DNA of 64,000 nt from Kribbella amoyensis (GTDB lineage Bacteria > Actinomycetota > Actinomycetes > Propionibacteriales > Kribbellaceae): the NCBI RefSeq assembly GCF_007828865.1, contig NZ_VIVK01000001.1, positions 3,968,001 to 4,032,000 on the forward strand. Direction: 5' to 3'. This document shows, piece after piece, positions 24,943 to 33,729 of this stretch (its first letter is position 1; every line of letters begins with the position of its first letter). A model generated the notes under the pieces. It was not told the DNA's origin. It saw only the letters and a list, made by a program, of their open reading frames with translations, and did no database searches. A program made the position numbers and the translations under genes.

Positions 24943-25016
24943 CGCGCCAGGCAGGATTCGAACCTGCGACCAACGGATTAGAAGTCCGACGCTCTATCCA
25001 GCTGAGCTACTGGCGC
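24943..25016 (-). tRNA. tRNA-Arg (anticodon TCT)
   Basis: On the minus strand the acceptor GCGCCAG pairs with CTGGCGC (7 bp), the D stem is GCTC/GAGC, the anticodon loop CTTCTAA gives anticodon TCT (decodes AGA), and the T arm is GCAGG-TTCGAAT-CCTGC. Discriminator base is G; CCA is not encoded. The bottom pair of the anticodon stem is U-U. The IS481 element sits immediately at its 3' end, leaving no room for a normal terminator. Confidence 0.95.
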
Positions 25017-25191
25017 CTGGGCCTCGACGGCCCGGGGAAGAGTGTCTCAGATCGTGGGGGGACTACGCGCGCGGGTTACCGGTCGTGTGCGCAGAGATCG
25101 GGACAACGGGTGGAGGATCGTCCAGGGAATCGGCGGGACGGTGGTGATCTGTCCATCGTCCGGGGGCGGCCTCGGCTGGTTGAGTCGAGGC

Positions 25192-25815
25192 ATGTCGATC
25201 GTTGCAGAGGACAGGGTGATGGTTCCCGCTCGGAGTGGGCGGGCCGTTCGGTTGCCGGCGGGGGACCGGATCCGGGTGGTGGACCTGGCCGGTGGGCAGG
25301 TCGGCGACCTGTTCGCCTTCGCGGACCCGACGTCAGGCCAAACAGAGCTGACCGAGTACCTCAGTGCCGCGCATACGCGAGCGCAGACCGAGCGGGTGTT
25401 TCCCGCGGTCGGGGACGACCTGGTGACCGATCAGCGCCGGCCGATCCTGACCCTGGTCGCGGACGGTTCGCCTGGTCGGCACGACATGCTGATCGCGGCC
25501 TGTGACGCCACGCGGTACGCCGGGCTCGGGGTACCGGGGCATCCGTCCTGCGCGCAGAACCTGGCCGACGCGCTCGCCGACCTCGGGTTGAGCGCGGCCG
25601 TCGTCCCGCAGCCGGTGAACGTGTTCATGAACGTTCCGGTGGATCCGGACGGCGGACTGAGCTGGTTGCCCGCGCCAACGGATCCGGGTGACTCGATCAC
25701 GTTCGAGGCCGCGATCGACTGTGTCGTCGTGGTGTCCGCGTGCCCGCAGGACCTGACCGGGATCAACGGCGACGGCCCGACCGACCTCGCGCTCGACCTC
25801 CTCCGCAGCCACTAG
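25192..25815 (+). CDS. DUF1989 / urea-carboxylase-associated family protein
   Basis: A 207-residue soluble protein of DUF1989: opening VMVPARSGRAVRLPAGDRIRVVDL with GGQVGDLFAF, then SAAHTRAQTERVFPAVGDDL, the cysteine-bearing HPSCAQNLADAL, PQPVNVFMNVPVDPDG and the closing CVVVVSACPQDLTGING. Members are linked to urea carboxylase or allophanate operons and nitrogen-compound breakdown. ATG at 25192 follows GAGG and gives the family-typical start. It opens a three-gene run with an OYE reductase and a deacetylase. Confidence 0.85.
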   Translation: MSIVAEDRVMVPARSGRAVRLPAGDRIRVVDLAGGQVGDLFAFADPTSGQTELTEYLSAAHTRAQTERVFPAVGDDLVTDQRRPILTLVADGSPGRHDMLIAACDATRYAGLGVPGHPSCAQNLADALADLGLSAAVVPQPVNVFMNVPVDPDGGLSWLPAPTDPGDSITFEAAIDCVVVVSACPQDLTGINGDGPTDLALDLLRSH

Positions 25816-25830
25816 TACAAGGGAGTACCT

Positions 25831-26946
25831 ATGACCGACCGCCCCAGCCTCCGCCCGACCCGCCTCGGCCACCTGGAACTCGCGAACCGCCTGGCCGTGG
25901 CCCCGATGACGCGGGTCTCGGCCGCGGAGTACGGCGTGCCGACCGAGGAGATGGCCGACTACTACACCGAGTTCGCGGCCGGTGGGTTCGGCCTCGTGAT
26001 CACCGAGGGGACGTACCCGGACACCGCGTTCAGCCAGGGGTACCGCAACCAGCCCGGCCTCGCCACCGAGGCGCACGTGGACGGGTGGCGGCGGGTGACG
26101 TCGCGGGTCCACGCCGCCGGCAGCCCGATCATCGCCCAGCTGATGCACGCGGGCGCGTTGTCGCAGGGCAGCGCGTACGGCGAGGAGCGGGTCGCGCCGT
26201 CGGCCGTCCAGCCGATCGGCGAGATGATGCCCGAGTACGGCGGCCGCGGACCGTGGACCTCTCCCCGCGAACTCACCACGGCCGAGATCGATCAGGTCAT
26301 CGCGAACTTCGTCCAGGCGGCTCACCACGCCAAAGCGGCCGGCTTCGACGGGGTCGAGCTGCACGGCGCGAACGGGTACCTGCTCGACCAGTTCCTCACC
26401 GTGTACACGAACCAGCGCGTCGATCGGTACGGCGGGACCGTGGCGAACCGGATCCGCTTCACCGCCGAGATCGCGGCGGCCGTGAAGGCGGCGGACCTCG
26501 GCGACTTCGTCCTCGGGGTCCGGCTGTCGCAGACGAAGGTGAACGACTTCGAGTACCGCTGGCCCGGCGGCGCCGAGGACGGTGAGGTCATCTTCGAGCG
26601 GCTCGCGGAGACCGGGATCGACTACCTGCACATCGCCAGCGAGGGGCGGAACTGGATCGACACGGCAAGGCTCGACGGCACCGAGACGATCACCGGCCTG
26701 GCTCGCCGCGTCACCGGGCTCCCGGTGATCGCGAACGGCGGGATGCACGTCCTCGATCAGGCCGAGCAGGTGCTCGCCGACGGTCACGCGGACCTGCTCT
26801 CGATCGCTCGCGGCGCACTCACGAACTCCGACCTGCCGCGCCGGTGGGCCAAGCAGGTGGAGACGGACCGGTTCGACCACGCGATGCTGCACCCGAAGGC
26901 GACACTGGCGAACGTGCGGCAATGGCGGCAGGATCGGTCGGCATGA
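25831..26946 (+). CDS. old-yellow-enzyme-family NADH:flavin oxidoreductase
   Basis: A 371-residue FMN-dependent TIM barrel of the OYE class: LAVAPMTRVSA at the start, VITEGTYP, AQLMHAGALS, the FDGVELHGANGYLLDQFL segment including the typical HGAN active-site motif, YGGTVANRIRF, and IANGGMHVLDQ near the C-terminal phosphate site. There is no C-terminal Fe-S domain, so it is the short form. Such enzymes reduce activated C=C bonds. It follows DUF1989 by 15 nt and overlaps the deacetylase by 4 nt. Confidence 0.92.
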   Translation: MTDRPSLRPTRLGHLELANRLAVAPMTRVSAAEYGVPTEEMADYYTEFAAGGFGLVITEGTYPDTAFSQGYRNQPGLATEAHVDGWRRVTSRVHAAGSPIIAQLMHAGALSQGSAYGEERVAPSAVQPIGEMMPEYGGRGPWTSPRELTTAEIDQVIANFVQAAHHAKAAGFDGVELHGANGYLLDQFLTVYTNQRVDRYGGTVANRIRFTAEIAAAVKAADLGDFVLGVRLSQTKVNDFEYRWPGGAEDGEVIFERLAETGIDYLHIASEGRNWIDTARLDGTETITGLARRVTGLPVIANGGMHVLDQAEQVLADGHADLLSIARGALTNSDLPRRWAKQVETDRFDHAMLHPKATLANVRQWRQDRSA

Positions 26947-27812
26947 CCGGTGCGTGGCACGACGACGGATCCGCGGTCGTCACCCTGACCTTCGACGTGG
27001 ACGCCGAGACGCCGATCCTCGCGGCCGGCGCCCGGTACGCCGATCACCTGATGACGATGTCGCACCAGGCGTACGGCCCGGACGTCGGCGTTCCGCGCAT
27101 CCTCGAACTGCTCGACGACCTCGGCGTCCCGGCCACGTTCTTCGTCCCGGGCTGGGTCGCCGAACGCCGGCCCGCGATGGTGGCCGCGATCGCCGAGCAC
27201 GGCCACGAGATCGCGCACCACACGTACAGCCATCGCGCTCCCACGTCGCTGCACCCGGACGAGGAGCGCGCCGACTTCGAACGTGGGCTCGCTGTGTTCG
27301 CGGACCAGGGCATCGAGATCGTCGGGTACCGGGCGGCGCAGTGGGAGGCGGCGCGGTCGACGTTCGGGCTGCTGCGCGACCACGGTCTGCGGTACGACTC
27401 CTCGTTGATGGGTGACGACCGGCCGTACGCGCTGGACCTCGGCGACGGGGTCCGGATCGCGGAGTTGCCGGTGCACTGGTCGCTGGACGACTGGGAGCAG
27501 TACGCGTTCCTGCCGGAGCCGCAGATCGGGTCGGTGATCGAGTCGCCGCGCAAGGTGCTGGAGCTGTGGCGCGCCGAACTCGATGCCATGCGCAACTACC
27601 GCTGTCTGTTCAACCTCTGCCTGCACCCGTTCCTGTCCGGGCGGCCGAGTCGGCTGGCGGCGGTCCGGGAGCTGATCGAGTACGGCCTCGGTCTCGGGGA
27701 CGTACGGTTCCGGCGGTGCCGTGACGTGGCCGAAGCCGCGCTCGCCGATCCGGACGTACCGACCCGGGGGCTGCCGGACGTCACCGTGGACCGGGCCGTC
27801 TATCCGGACTGA
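26943..27812 (+). CDS. polysaccharide-deacetylase-fold hydrolase (PuuE-like)
   Basis: A 289-residue NodB-fold protein without a signal peptide. The metal triad is present: Asp in TLTFDVDAE, and the two histidines in HGHEIAHHTYSH. ARW-type and LHPFLSGRPSR motifs near residues 215-225 complete it. A cytoplasmic NodB protein in a nitrogen operon resembles allantoinase PuuE or other cyclic-amide hydrolases rather than chitin-type deacetylases; the substrate is inferred from context only. ATG at 26943 overlaps the OYE stop. Confidence 0.85.
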   Translation: MTGAWHDDGSAVVTLTFDVDAETPILAAGARYADHLMTMSHQAYGPDVGVPRILELLDDLGVPATFFVPGWVAERRPAMVAAIAEHGHEIAHHTYSHRAPTSLHPDEERADFERGLAVFADQGIEIVGYRAAQWEAARSTFGLLRDHGLRYDSSLMGDDRPYALDLGDGVRIAELPVHWSLDDWEQYAFLPEPQIGSVIESPRKVLELWRAELDAMRNYRCLFNLCLHPFLSGRPSRLAAVRELIEYGLGLGDVRFRRCRDVAEAALADPDVPTRGLPDVTVDRAVYPD

Positions 27813-27815
27813 CGG

Positions 27816-29366
27816 TCAGCGCATCGCGTCCGCTTCGAGGGCGAGGAAGAGCTCGACCCGGTCCTCGGTCCGGGTGACGTCACGGCCGGACAGCTCGGCG
27901 ATCTTGGTGAGCCTGTTCCGCAACGTGTTCACGTGGACGTACAGCTGCGTCGCGGTGGTACCGAACTGCCCGTCGTTCGCCAGGAACACCCGCAGGGTCC
28001 GCTCGAGCTCCCCGGCGTGCTTCCGGTCGTACTCGCGTAGCGGGGTCAGCACGGTGTCCGCGAACCCACCGAGCGTCTCCTGGTCCTGCAGCCCGAGCAG
28101 CAGCCGGTGCGTACCGAGCTCGGCGAACGCGGCCACGGACTGGTCGCTGCGCCGGCGAAGTAGCCGACACGCTTCTCGCGCCTGGACCAGGGGGCGTCGC
28201 AGCTCGGCAGCAGAGGACGCGAGCTCGCCGAGACCGGCCACGGGGCGCTGATCGGGGAAGCGGCGCCGTACTGCGTCACACAGCTCCGCGGCGAGTACGG
28301 CGAGTTCTGCGGCCGCCCGGCGCCAGGGGAGTACCGCGACGACGTCCTGGCTGCCCGCAGCGACCACGGCGGCGATCCCGTGGCCGAGGAAGAAGTCGGT
28401 CACCGTGTCCGCGATGCCGGGCAGCGGCTCCCCGGCGGCGAACGCGAGCGCGCAGACCGCGAGCGGCGCCGACGGATCCACCCCGAACGAGCGCAGCCGG
28501 TCGGGGACCTCGGCCGCCCGCTGCGCACCGGACAGGATCATGTCCAGGAGTTCGCTCGCGTACCGCTGCTCGATCGCATGCACGGCCTGCTGCTTGGCCA
28601 CCTCCAGGCTGAGGAAGCGCGCGGTCTGTTCGAGCGCGTCCTGCTCGGCCCGCGACAGCCCGGCGACCGGGCGCAGGCAGAGCAGCGCCGCGTCGATGTC
28701 GCTCACCGCGCTGACCAGGAAGATCGTGGCCGTGGTGCCGTCACCCAGGTCCAGCTCGAGCGGAGGAGGCCGACGGGCCAGCGCCCCGGCGACGGTCCGG
28801 AGCTGCTCGGGAGTCAGCTCCGCGTCCGCCGCGGCGAGCGACCGCCCCATCCGGTCCACCACCACGAGCGGTAGCCGGTGCTCGCGCCGGAGCACGGACA
28901 GTACACCGGTGGCTCCCGCGCCGTGCGAGATCGCGGAGGCCAGCGCGTTGCCCCGGCGGACCAGACCGACGAGCGCATCCTGGCGCTGCTCGGTGTAGAT
29001 GTCCGCCGCGGCCTCGGTCACCGCGCTGAACGGAACCTTGATCGAGATCTCGACCAGCGGCAACCCGGCCCGCTCACAAGCGCTGATCAGGTCGTCCGGG
29101 GTCCGCGGGGTCTCCTTGCGCAGCCCGAAGATCAGCCCGGCCGCCCCGGCCGTCAACAGGTGGCCGACGAACGACTCCGCGGTCGTCTCGTGCAGCCAGA
29201 GCCCGTTGGTGAGCACGATCTCGCCTGCCCGGACGTAGCGGGAGGGATCGGGCAGCTCGGTGTTGTGCAGCCACAAGGCCGGCTGGTCGAGCGATCCTGG
29301 TGGTCCCGGCACCAGCGGACGTAGTTCGAGGGCCGGGTCCTGCAGGAGGGTCTGCAGGGTGAGCAT
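27816..29366 (-). CDS. PucR-family transcriptional regulator
   Basis: A 516-residue regulator with the PucR architecture: N-terminal sensor (LTLQTLLQDPALELRPLVPG; GLPLVEISIKVPFSAVTEAA), a GGDEF-like central section, and the C-terminal HTH_30 domain (LYVHVNTLRNRLTKIAELSGRD near residue 485). In known cases PucR proteins control purine or other nitrogen-compound catabolism. It is the only regulator in the cluster and divergently faces the NCS1 permease gene, with a 108-nt gap, so it likely controls the flanking genes. TATGTT lies 9 nt upstream of its ATG. Confidence 0.9.
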   Translation of the reverse strand: MLTLQTLLQDPALELRPLVPGPPGSLDQPALWLHNTELPDPSRYVRAGEIVLTNGLWLHETTAESFVGHLLTAGAAGLIFGLRKETPRTPDDLISACERAGLPLVEISIKVPFSAVTEAAADIYTEQRQDALVGLVRRGNALASAISHGAGATGVLSVLRREHRLPLVVVDRMGRSLAAADAELTPEQLRTVAGALARRPPPLELDLGDGTTATIFLVSAVSDIDAALLCLRPVAGLSRAEQDALEQTARFLSLEVAKQQAVHAIEQRYASELLDMILSGAQRAAEVPDRLRSFGVDPSAPLAVCALAFAAGEPLPGIADTVTDFFLGHGIAAVVAAGSQDVVAVLPWRRAAAELAVLAAELCDAVRRRFPDQRPVAGLGELASSAAELRRPLVQAREACRLLRRRSDQSVAAFAELGTHRLLLGLQDQETLGGFADTVLTPLREYDRKHAGELERTLRVFLANDGQFGTTATQLYVHVNTLRNRLTKIAELSGRDVTRTEDRVELFLALEADAMR

Positions 29367-29474
29367 GGTGTGAACATATCCAGTCGATCGGGCCGATCGC
29401 TAGAGGATCGCCTACTGCGCCGCCCCCGGCGCCGGCTGCTTACTGGGAGGCAACTCACCCCTGCGGAGGCAGTC

Positions 29475-30899
29475 ATGACCACCAGTACCGACCCGACCGA
29501 GGCCGTCCGGTTCGATGCCCACGGCATTCGGCCGATCCCACCCGCCGGCCGGGACTCGACGCCGTGGGAGCAGTTCTGGATCTGGACCGGCGCCAACCTG
29601 GCCCCGATCAACTGGGTTCTCGGCGCGCTCGGTGTCACGCTCGGGCTCAGCCTGCTGGAGACGCTCGTGGTGGTTGTCGCGGGCAACGTCGTCGGCTGCG
29701 CGGTGTTCGGGATCTTCAACGTCGTCGGCCACCGCACCGGCGTCAACCAGATGGTGCTCGGCCGGTCCGCGTTCGGCCGCCGCGGCGCAGTCCTGCCCGG
29801 CGTCGTCCAGGGCCTGCTGACGATGGCCTGGGTCGGCGTGAACACCTGGGTCGTGCTCGACCTGGCGCTCGCGGTCCTCGGCCGGCTCGGCGTCCACGGC
29901 GGCCTCGGGCTGAAGGCGGTCGTCGCGGCGTTGATCATGGTCGTCCAGCTGGTACTCGCGCTGTACGGGTTCTACGCGATCCGCACCTTCGAGAAGTACA
30001 CCGTGCCGCTGACCGTGGTCGTGATGGCGGTGATGACAGTGATCGCGCTGAGCCGGACCGAGCTGCACTGGACGGCGTCGACCGCGACCAGCCCGGCCGA
30101 GAAGGTCACCGCGATCACCCAGTTGCTGACCGCGATCGGCATCGGCTGGGGCATCTCCTGGGTGCCGTACTCCGCGGACTACAGCCGGTTCGTCAAGGCG
30201 GGCGTGCCGGACCGCCACGTCTTCTGGTCGACCGCGCTGGGCATGTTCGTCCCGACGGTGTGGCTGGCCGGACTCGGCGCCTGCCTGGCCAGCGCCGGTG
30301 GTGGCAGCGATCCGTCCACGTTGGTGATCGGTGCCTTCGGCATCATGGCGCTGCCGGTACTGGTCCTGGTCATGCACGGGCCGATCGCCACCAACATCCT
30401 CAACCTGTACTCCTGCTCGCTCGCGGCGCTCTCCATCGGCGTCCGGGCCGGCCGCTGGAAGGTCACCCTGGTCGCGGGCGTGATCGCCTCGGTGGTGCTG
30501 GCGGTCTTCGTCCAGGCCGACAACTTCGCGCACGCCTTCGACCAGTGGATGGTGTCGATCCTGGTCTGGATCAGCCCGTGGGCCGGCGTCGTCCTGGTCG
30601 ACTACTTCATCGTCCACCGCGGCCGGATCGACCTGACCTCGCTGTACGACGAGGCGCGGGGCCGGGCCGTCAACGCTCCCGCCCTGGTCAGCCTCGGTGC
30701 GGGACTGGTCGCCGCGTGGGCGTGGCAGTACGGACTCGTGCCCGCGATGCAGGGCCCGCTGGCGAAGGCGCTGAACAACACCGACTTCTCCTGGCTGTCC
30801 GGTGCTGTCGTCGCAGGCGGCCTGTACTGCGCGCTCAGCCGGGCGCGGATCGTGGCGCGCGAGACGGTGGTACCGGCGACGAGCCTGGAGCCGCAGTGA
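29475..30899 (+). CDS. NCS1-family nucleobase:cation symporter
   Basis: A 474-residue membrane protein with about 12 hydrophobic segments and NCS1 signatures: the first helix WIWTGANLAPINWVLGALGVTLG, NQMVLGRSAFGRRG, and the end VDYFIVHRGRIDLTSLY. Homologues import cytosine, allantoin, hydantoins or purines. The substrate here is not identifiable. The gene is divergent from PucR and overlaps the asparaginase gene by 4 nt (GTGA). Start ATG at 29475; GGAGGCA is 4 nt upstream. Confidence 0.92.
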   Translation: MTTSTDPTEAVRFDAHGIRPIPPAGRDSTPWEQFWIWTGANLAPINWVLGALGVTLGLSLLETLVVVVAGNVVGCAVFGIFNVVGHRTGVNQMVLGRSAFGRRGAVLPGVVQGLLTMAWVGVNTWVVLDLALAVLGRLGVHGGLGLKAVVAALIMVVQLVLALYGFYAIRTFEKYTVPLTVVVMAVMTVIALSRTELHWTASTATSPAEKVTAITQLLTAIGIGWGISWVPYSADYSRFVKAGVPDRHVFWSTALGMFVPTVWLAGLGACLASAGGGSDPSTLVIGAFGIMALPVLVLVMHGPIATNILNLYSCSLAALSIGVRAGRWKVTLVAGVIASVVLAVFVQADNFAHAFDQWMVSILVWISPWAGVVLVDYFIVHRGRIDLTSLYDEARGRAVNAPALVSLGAGLVAAWAWQYGLVPAMQGPLAKALNNTDFSWLSGAVVAGGLYCALSRARIVARETVVPATSLEPQ

Positions 30900-31864
30900 T
30901 CAGCGTGCTCGCGACCGGTGGGACCATCGCGTCCCGCCGGACCGCCCCGGGTGCGGCGGTCCGCGTCGGCCTCGCCGGGCGACACCTGGTCGAGCAGGCA
31001 GGGCTGGCCGCGGACGTCCGGGTGAAGGACGTCCTCTGCAAGCACAGCTTCGCCCTGACCCTGTCCGACCTGCTGACGCTCGCAGCTTCCGTCCTCGCCG
31101 AGCTGAGCTCATCCGCTGTGAGAGGCGTCGTGGTCACGCACGGCACCGACACGATGGAGGAGACGGCGTACCTGCTCGACCTGCTCCTGCCCGCGGACGC
31201 GACCGTGGTGCTGACCGGTGCACAACGACATGCCGGTGAGCCGGACGGCGACGGCCCACGCAACCTGGCCGACGCCGTGCGGGTGGCCGCGAGCGGTGAG
31301 GGGCTGGGGGCCGTCGTGGTGATGGCGGGGCAGATCCACGCTGCTCGACAGGTCCGCAAGGCCCACACGCTGGCGCCGACCGGGTTCATCTCCGCGGACT
31401 GCGGCCCGGTCGGCGCCGTGGACGACAGGGGAGTACGAGTCTGGAGTCGCCCGATCCGGCCCGGCGGCTTCCACCTCGCCGAGCTGAGTGCCGGACTGGC
31501 CCGCGTTGACATCGCGACGCTCTACCTGGGCGCGGACGCCACGCAGTTGAAGGCGTCCAGTGCGGCAGGGGCCCGGGGCATCGTTCTCGAGGCGCTGGGC
31601 GCGGGCAACCCGACACCGCAGGTGCTGGACGCGGTCACGAAGCTGGAGGCCGACGGCATTCCCGTGGTGGTGACCTCCCGGTGCGGCAGCGGCCCGGTGG
31701 TACCGATCTACGGCGCCGGAGGCGGTGCGGACCTGGCCCGGGCCGGTGCGACCTTTGCGGGTCGGCTCGGTACCGCGCAGGCCCGTCTCCTGCTCGCCGC
31801 ATCGCTCGCTGCCGAGGCGGATCCCGACGCTGCGGTGGGCCGTTTCCGCTCGATCGCGGAGTGA
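30896..31864 (+). CDS. L-asparaginase-family amidohydrolase
   Basis: A 322-residue asparaginase fold. Both catalytic threonine motifs are intact: ATGGTIAS at the N-terminus and THGTDTMEETA near residue 80. C-terminal motifs TSRCGSGPV and GGGADLARAGA match the family. It has no signal peptide, so it acts in the cytoplasm. In this cluster the substrate might be an amide other than asparagine, such as an open-chain ring-cleavage product. The start is GTG at 30896, coupled to the permease. Confidence 0.92.
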   Translation: MISVLATGGTIASRRTAPGAAVRVGLAGRHLVEQAGLAADVRVKDVLCKHSFALTLSDLLTLAASVLAELSSSAVRGVVVTHGTDTMEETAYLLDLLLPADATVVLTGAQRHAGEPDGDGPRNLADAVRVAASGEGLGAVVVMAGQIHAARQVRKAHTLAPTGFISADCGPVGAVDDRGVRVWSRPIRPGGFHLAELSAGLARVDIATLYLGADATQLKASSAAGARGIVLEALGAGNPTPQVLDAVTKLEADGIPVVVTSRCGSGPVVPIYGAGGGADLARAGATFAGRLGTAQARLLLAASLAAEADPDAAVGRFRSIAE

Positions 31865-32020
31865 CAGCGGATGGGCGCGGCAGTGGGGGCACCGGGGTGC
31901 GGCCGGGCGCCCGCAGTACGGCGGCCGGAGGGTGCGAATAAGTTGCGGATAAGTACAGCCCTGTCGTTCCATCCCGGTAACGCTGAGTGGGCGGTCCTGC
32001 CGTGGCTGGGGCTCGGCAAC

Positions 32021-32026
32021 TAGGCT
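32021..32026 (+). promoter_or_regulatory. -10 box TAGGCT of a probable leaderless promoter
   Basis: TAGGCT ends 6 nt before the ATG of the PrsW gene (32033), the spacing expected when transcription begins at the start codon. The upstream 150 nt from 31865 contain no gene. Confidence 0.5.
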
Positions 32027-32032
32027 GCGGGC

Positions 32033-33640
32033 ATGAGTTACCCCTCACCAGGCCCAGCCGGGACGCCGCAACCGGTGGCGAGCGGCTCGGCCGGCCCGCC
32101 CGGCGCCCCCTACCCGCAGCCGAACGAGCTCGGCAAGCACCCGGTCCCCGGGCAGCGGCGGAACCAGGGGGTGCTGATCGGGGTCGCGATCGCGGTGGTG
32201 TTCGCGATCGCCGGTCTGCTGATCTTCGGGATCGTGGCCCGCTCGACCGGGTCGAGCGGCTTCGCGTGGGGACTCGGGTTCGCGATCGTACCGGTCGTCC
32301 CGGTGATCGCCCTCTACCTGTGGCTGGACCGGTACGAACCGGAGCCGGCCAGATACATCCTGTTCGCCCTCGGTTGGGGCGCGTTCATCGCGACGCTGGT
32401 GGCGATCTTCATCAACACCGAGGCGGCGAACCTGCTGCGGGAGTCGCAGGGCGGCGGCAGCCGGGCGGCGGTGTTCGTGGCGCCGCCGGTCGAGGAGTTC
32501 GCCAAGGGTGCGGTGATCCTGCTGCTCGCGCTGATCCGGCGCAAGGAGTTCGACGGCATCATCGACGGTCTGGTCTACGCCGGCATGGTCGGTGTCGGCT
32601 TCGCCTTCACCGAGAACATCCTCTACATCGGCCGCATCTTCAACGAGATGTCCGAGGAGGGCGGCAGCGAAGCGGGTCTGCGCGGCGCCTTCCTGCTGTT
32701 CGTGATCCGCTGTGTGATCTCGCCGTTCGCGCATCCGCTCTTCACCTCGTTCACGGCGATCGGGATCGGCATCGCGGTCCGGCACCGCAGTACCGCGGTC
32801 CGCTTCCTCGCGCCGCTGGTCGGGTACCTCGTCGCGGTGCTCGCGCACGGACTCTGGAACGGCGGTGCGAGCTGGGCCGGTGGCGGCGGCTTCATCACCG
32901 TGTACCTGTTCCTGATGGTGCCGATCTTCATCGCGATGGTGGTCTTCGCGGTCGTGATGCGCTCCCGCGAGGGACAGATGATCGCCTCCCGGCTGTACGA
33001 CTACGTCCGGTTCGGCTGGCTGGTTCCCCAGGACGTACCGCTGATCGCGACGCTGCGCGGGCGCAAGGCGCTGCGGCAGAACGCGAAGCGGTACGGCGTC
33101 CAGGCGGAGACCGCGGCGAAGGCGTTCCAGGCCACCGCGACCGAACTGGCCTACCTGCGCGACAAGATCGTCCGCCAGGTGATCGGCGCCGAGGCGCTGG
33201 ACACCGAGAAGAAGCTGCTGGACGAACTCCGCGCCCGGCGCCCCAGCGTCCCGTTCCCGCCGCTGCCGGCGTTCGCCCAGGCGGCCCCGCAGTTCGCGGC
33301 CGGTCCCGGCGCGCCGGGCCAGATTCCTGGGCCACCCCCGTACGGTGGGCCGGGCGGACCGCAGTACCCGGGTCCGGTCGGACCAGGTGGTCCGAGTGGT
33401 CCAGGCGTTCCGGTCGGTCCCGGTGGTCCGGGTGGACCTCCGGCGGGGCAGCCTGGTCCGCAGCCGGTCGCGCCGGGTGGACCGCAGGGCGGGTATCCGC
33501 AGGGTGGTTATCCGGGGCCCCAGCCGGGGTATCCGTCGGGGCAACCCGGCGCTCCGGGCGGCCCGGCCGGTTACCCACCAGGACCCGGCGGACCGCAAGG
33601 ACCGCCGGGAGGATACGGTCCGTATCCTCCGTCGCAGTAA
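32033..33640 (+). CDS. PrsW-family intramembrane metalloprotease
   Basis: A 535-residue protein. After a Pro/Gly-rich cytoplasmic start, about eight hydrophobic helices (residues 45-310) carry the PrsW motifs: EE in PVEEFAKG (about 154), FTEN in GFAFTENILYI (about 190), HPLF in FAHPLFTSF (about 233) and HGLWNG (about 272), which bind the metal. PrsW enzymes cleave transmembrane proteins, for example anti-sigma factors. The C-terminal ~150 residues are Pro/Gly/Gln-rich, low-complexity and probably disordered. -10 TAGGCT lies 6 nt before the ATG. Confidence 0.92.
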   Translation: MSYPSPGPAGTPQPVASGSAGPPGAPYPQPNELGKHPVPGQRRNQGVLIGVAIAVVFAIAGLLIFGIVARSTGSSGFAWGLGFAIVPVVPVIALYLWLDRYEPEPARYILFALGWGAFIATLVAIFINTEAANLLRESQGGGSRAAVFVAPPVEEFAKGAVILLLALIRRKEFDGIIDGLVYAGMVGVGFAFTENILYIGRIFNEMSEEGGSEAGLRGAFLLFVIRCVISPFAHPLFTSFTAIGIGIAVRHRSTAVRFLAPLVGYLVAVLAHGLWNGGASWAGGGGFITVYLFLMVPIFIAMVVFAVVMRSREGQMIASRLYDYVRFGWLVPQDVPLIATLRGRKALRQNAKRYGVQAETAAKAFQATATELAYLRDKIVRQVIGAEALDTEKKLLDELRARRPSVPFPPLPAFAQAAPQFAAGPGAPGQIPGPPPYGGPGGPQYPGPVGPGGPSGPGVPVGPGGPGGPPAGQPGPQPVAPGGPQGGYPQGGYPGPQPGYPSGQPGAPGGPAGYPPGPGGPQGPPGGYGPYPPSQ

Positions 33641-33729
33641 CCGACCCCCGTCCACGCCGCCACACGGGATGAAGATGACTTTGCTTCTGCGCTGTCCGAC
33701 CGGGCACTCTGTGCTCGTGGGCGGAAGCC

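Noticed and set aside
23555..24954. Prophage or integrative element att sites (17-bp tRNA-end repeat)
   Set aside because: The repeat encloses only one IS, no integrase or excision gene, and the left copy is explained by a relict IS end.
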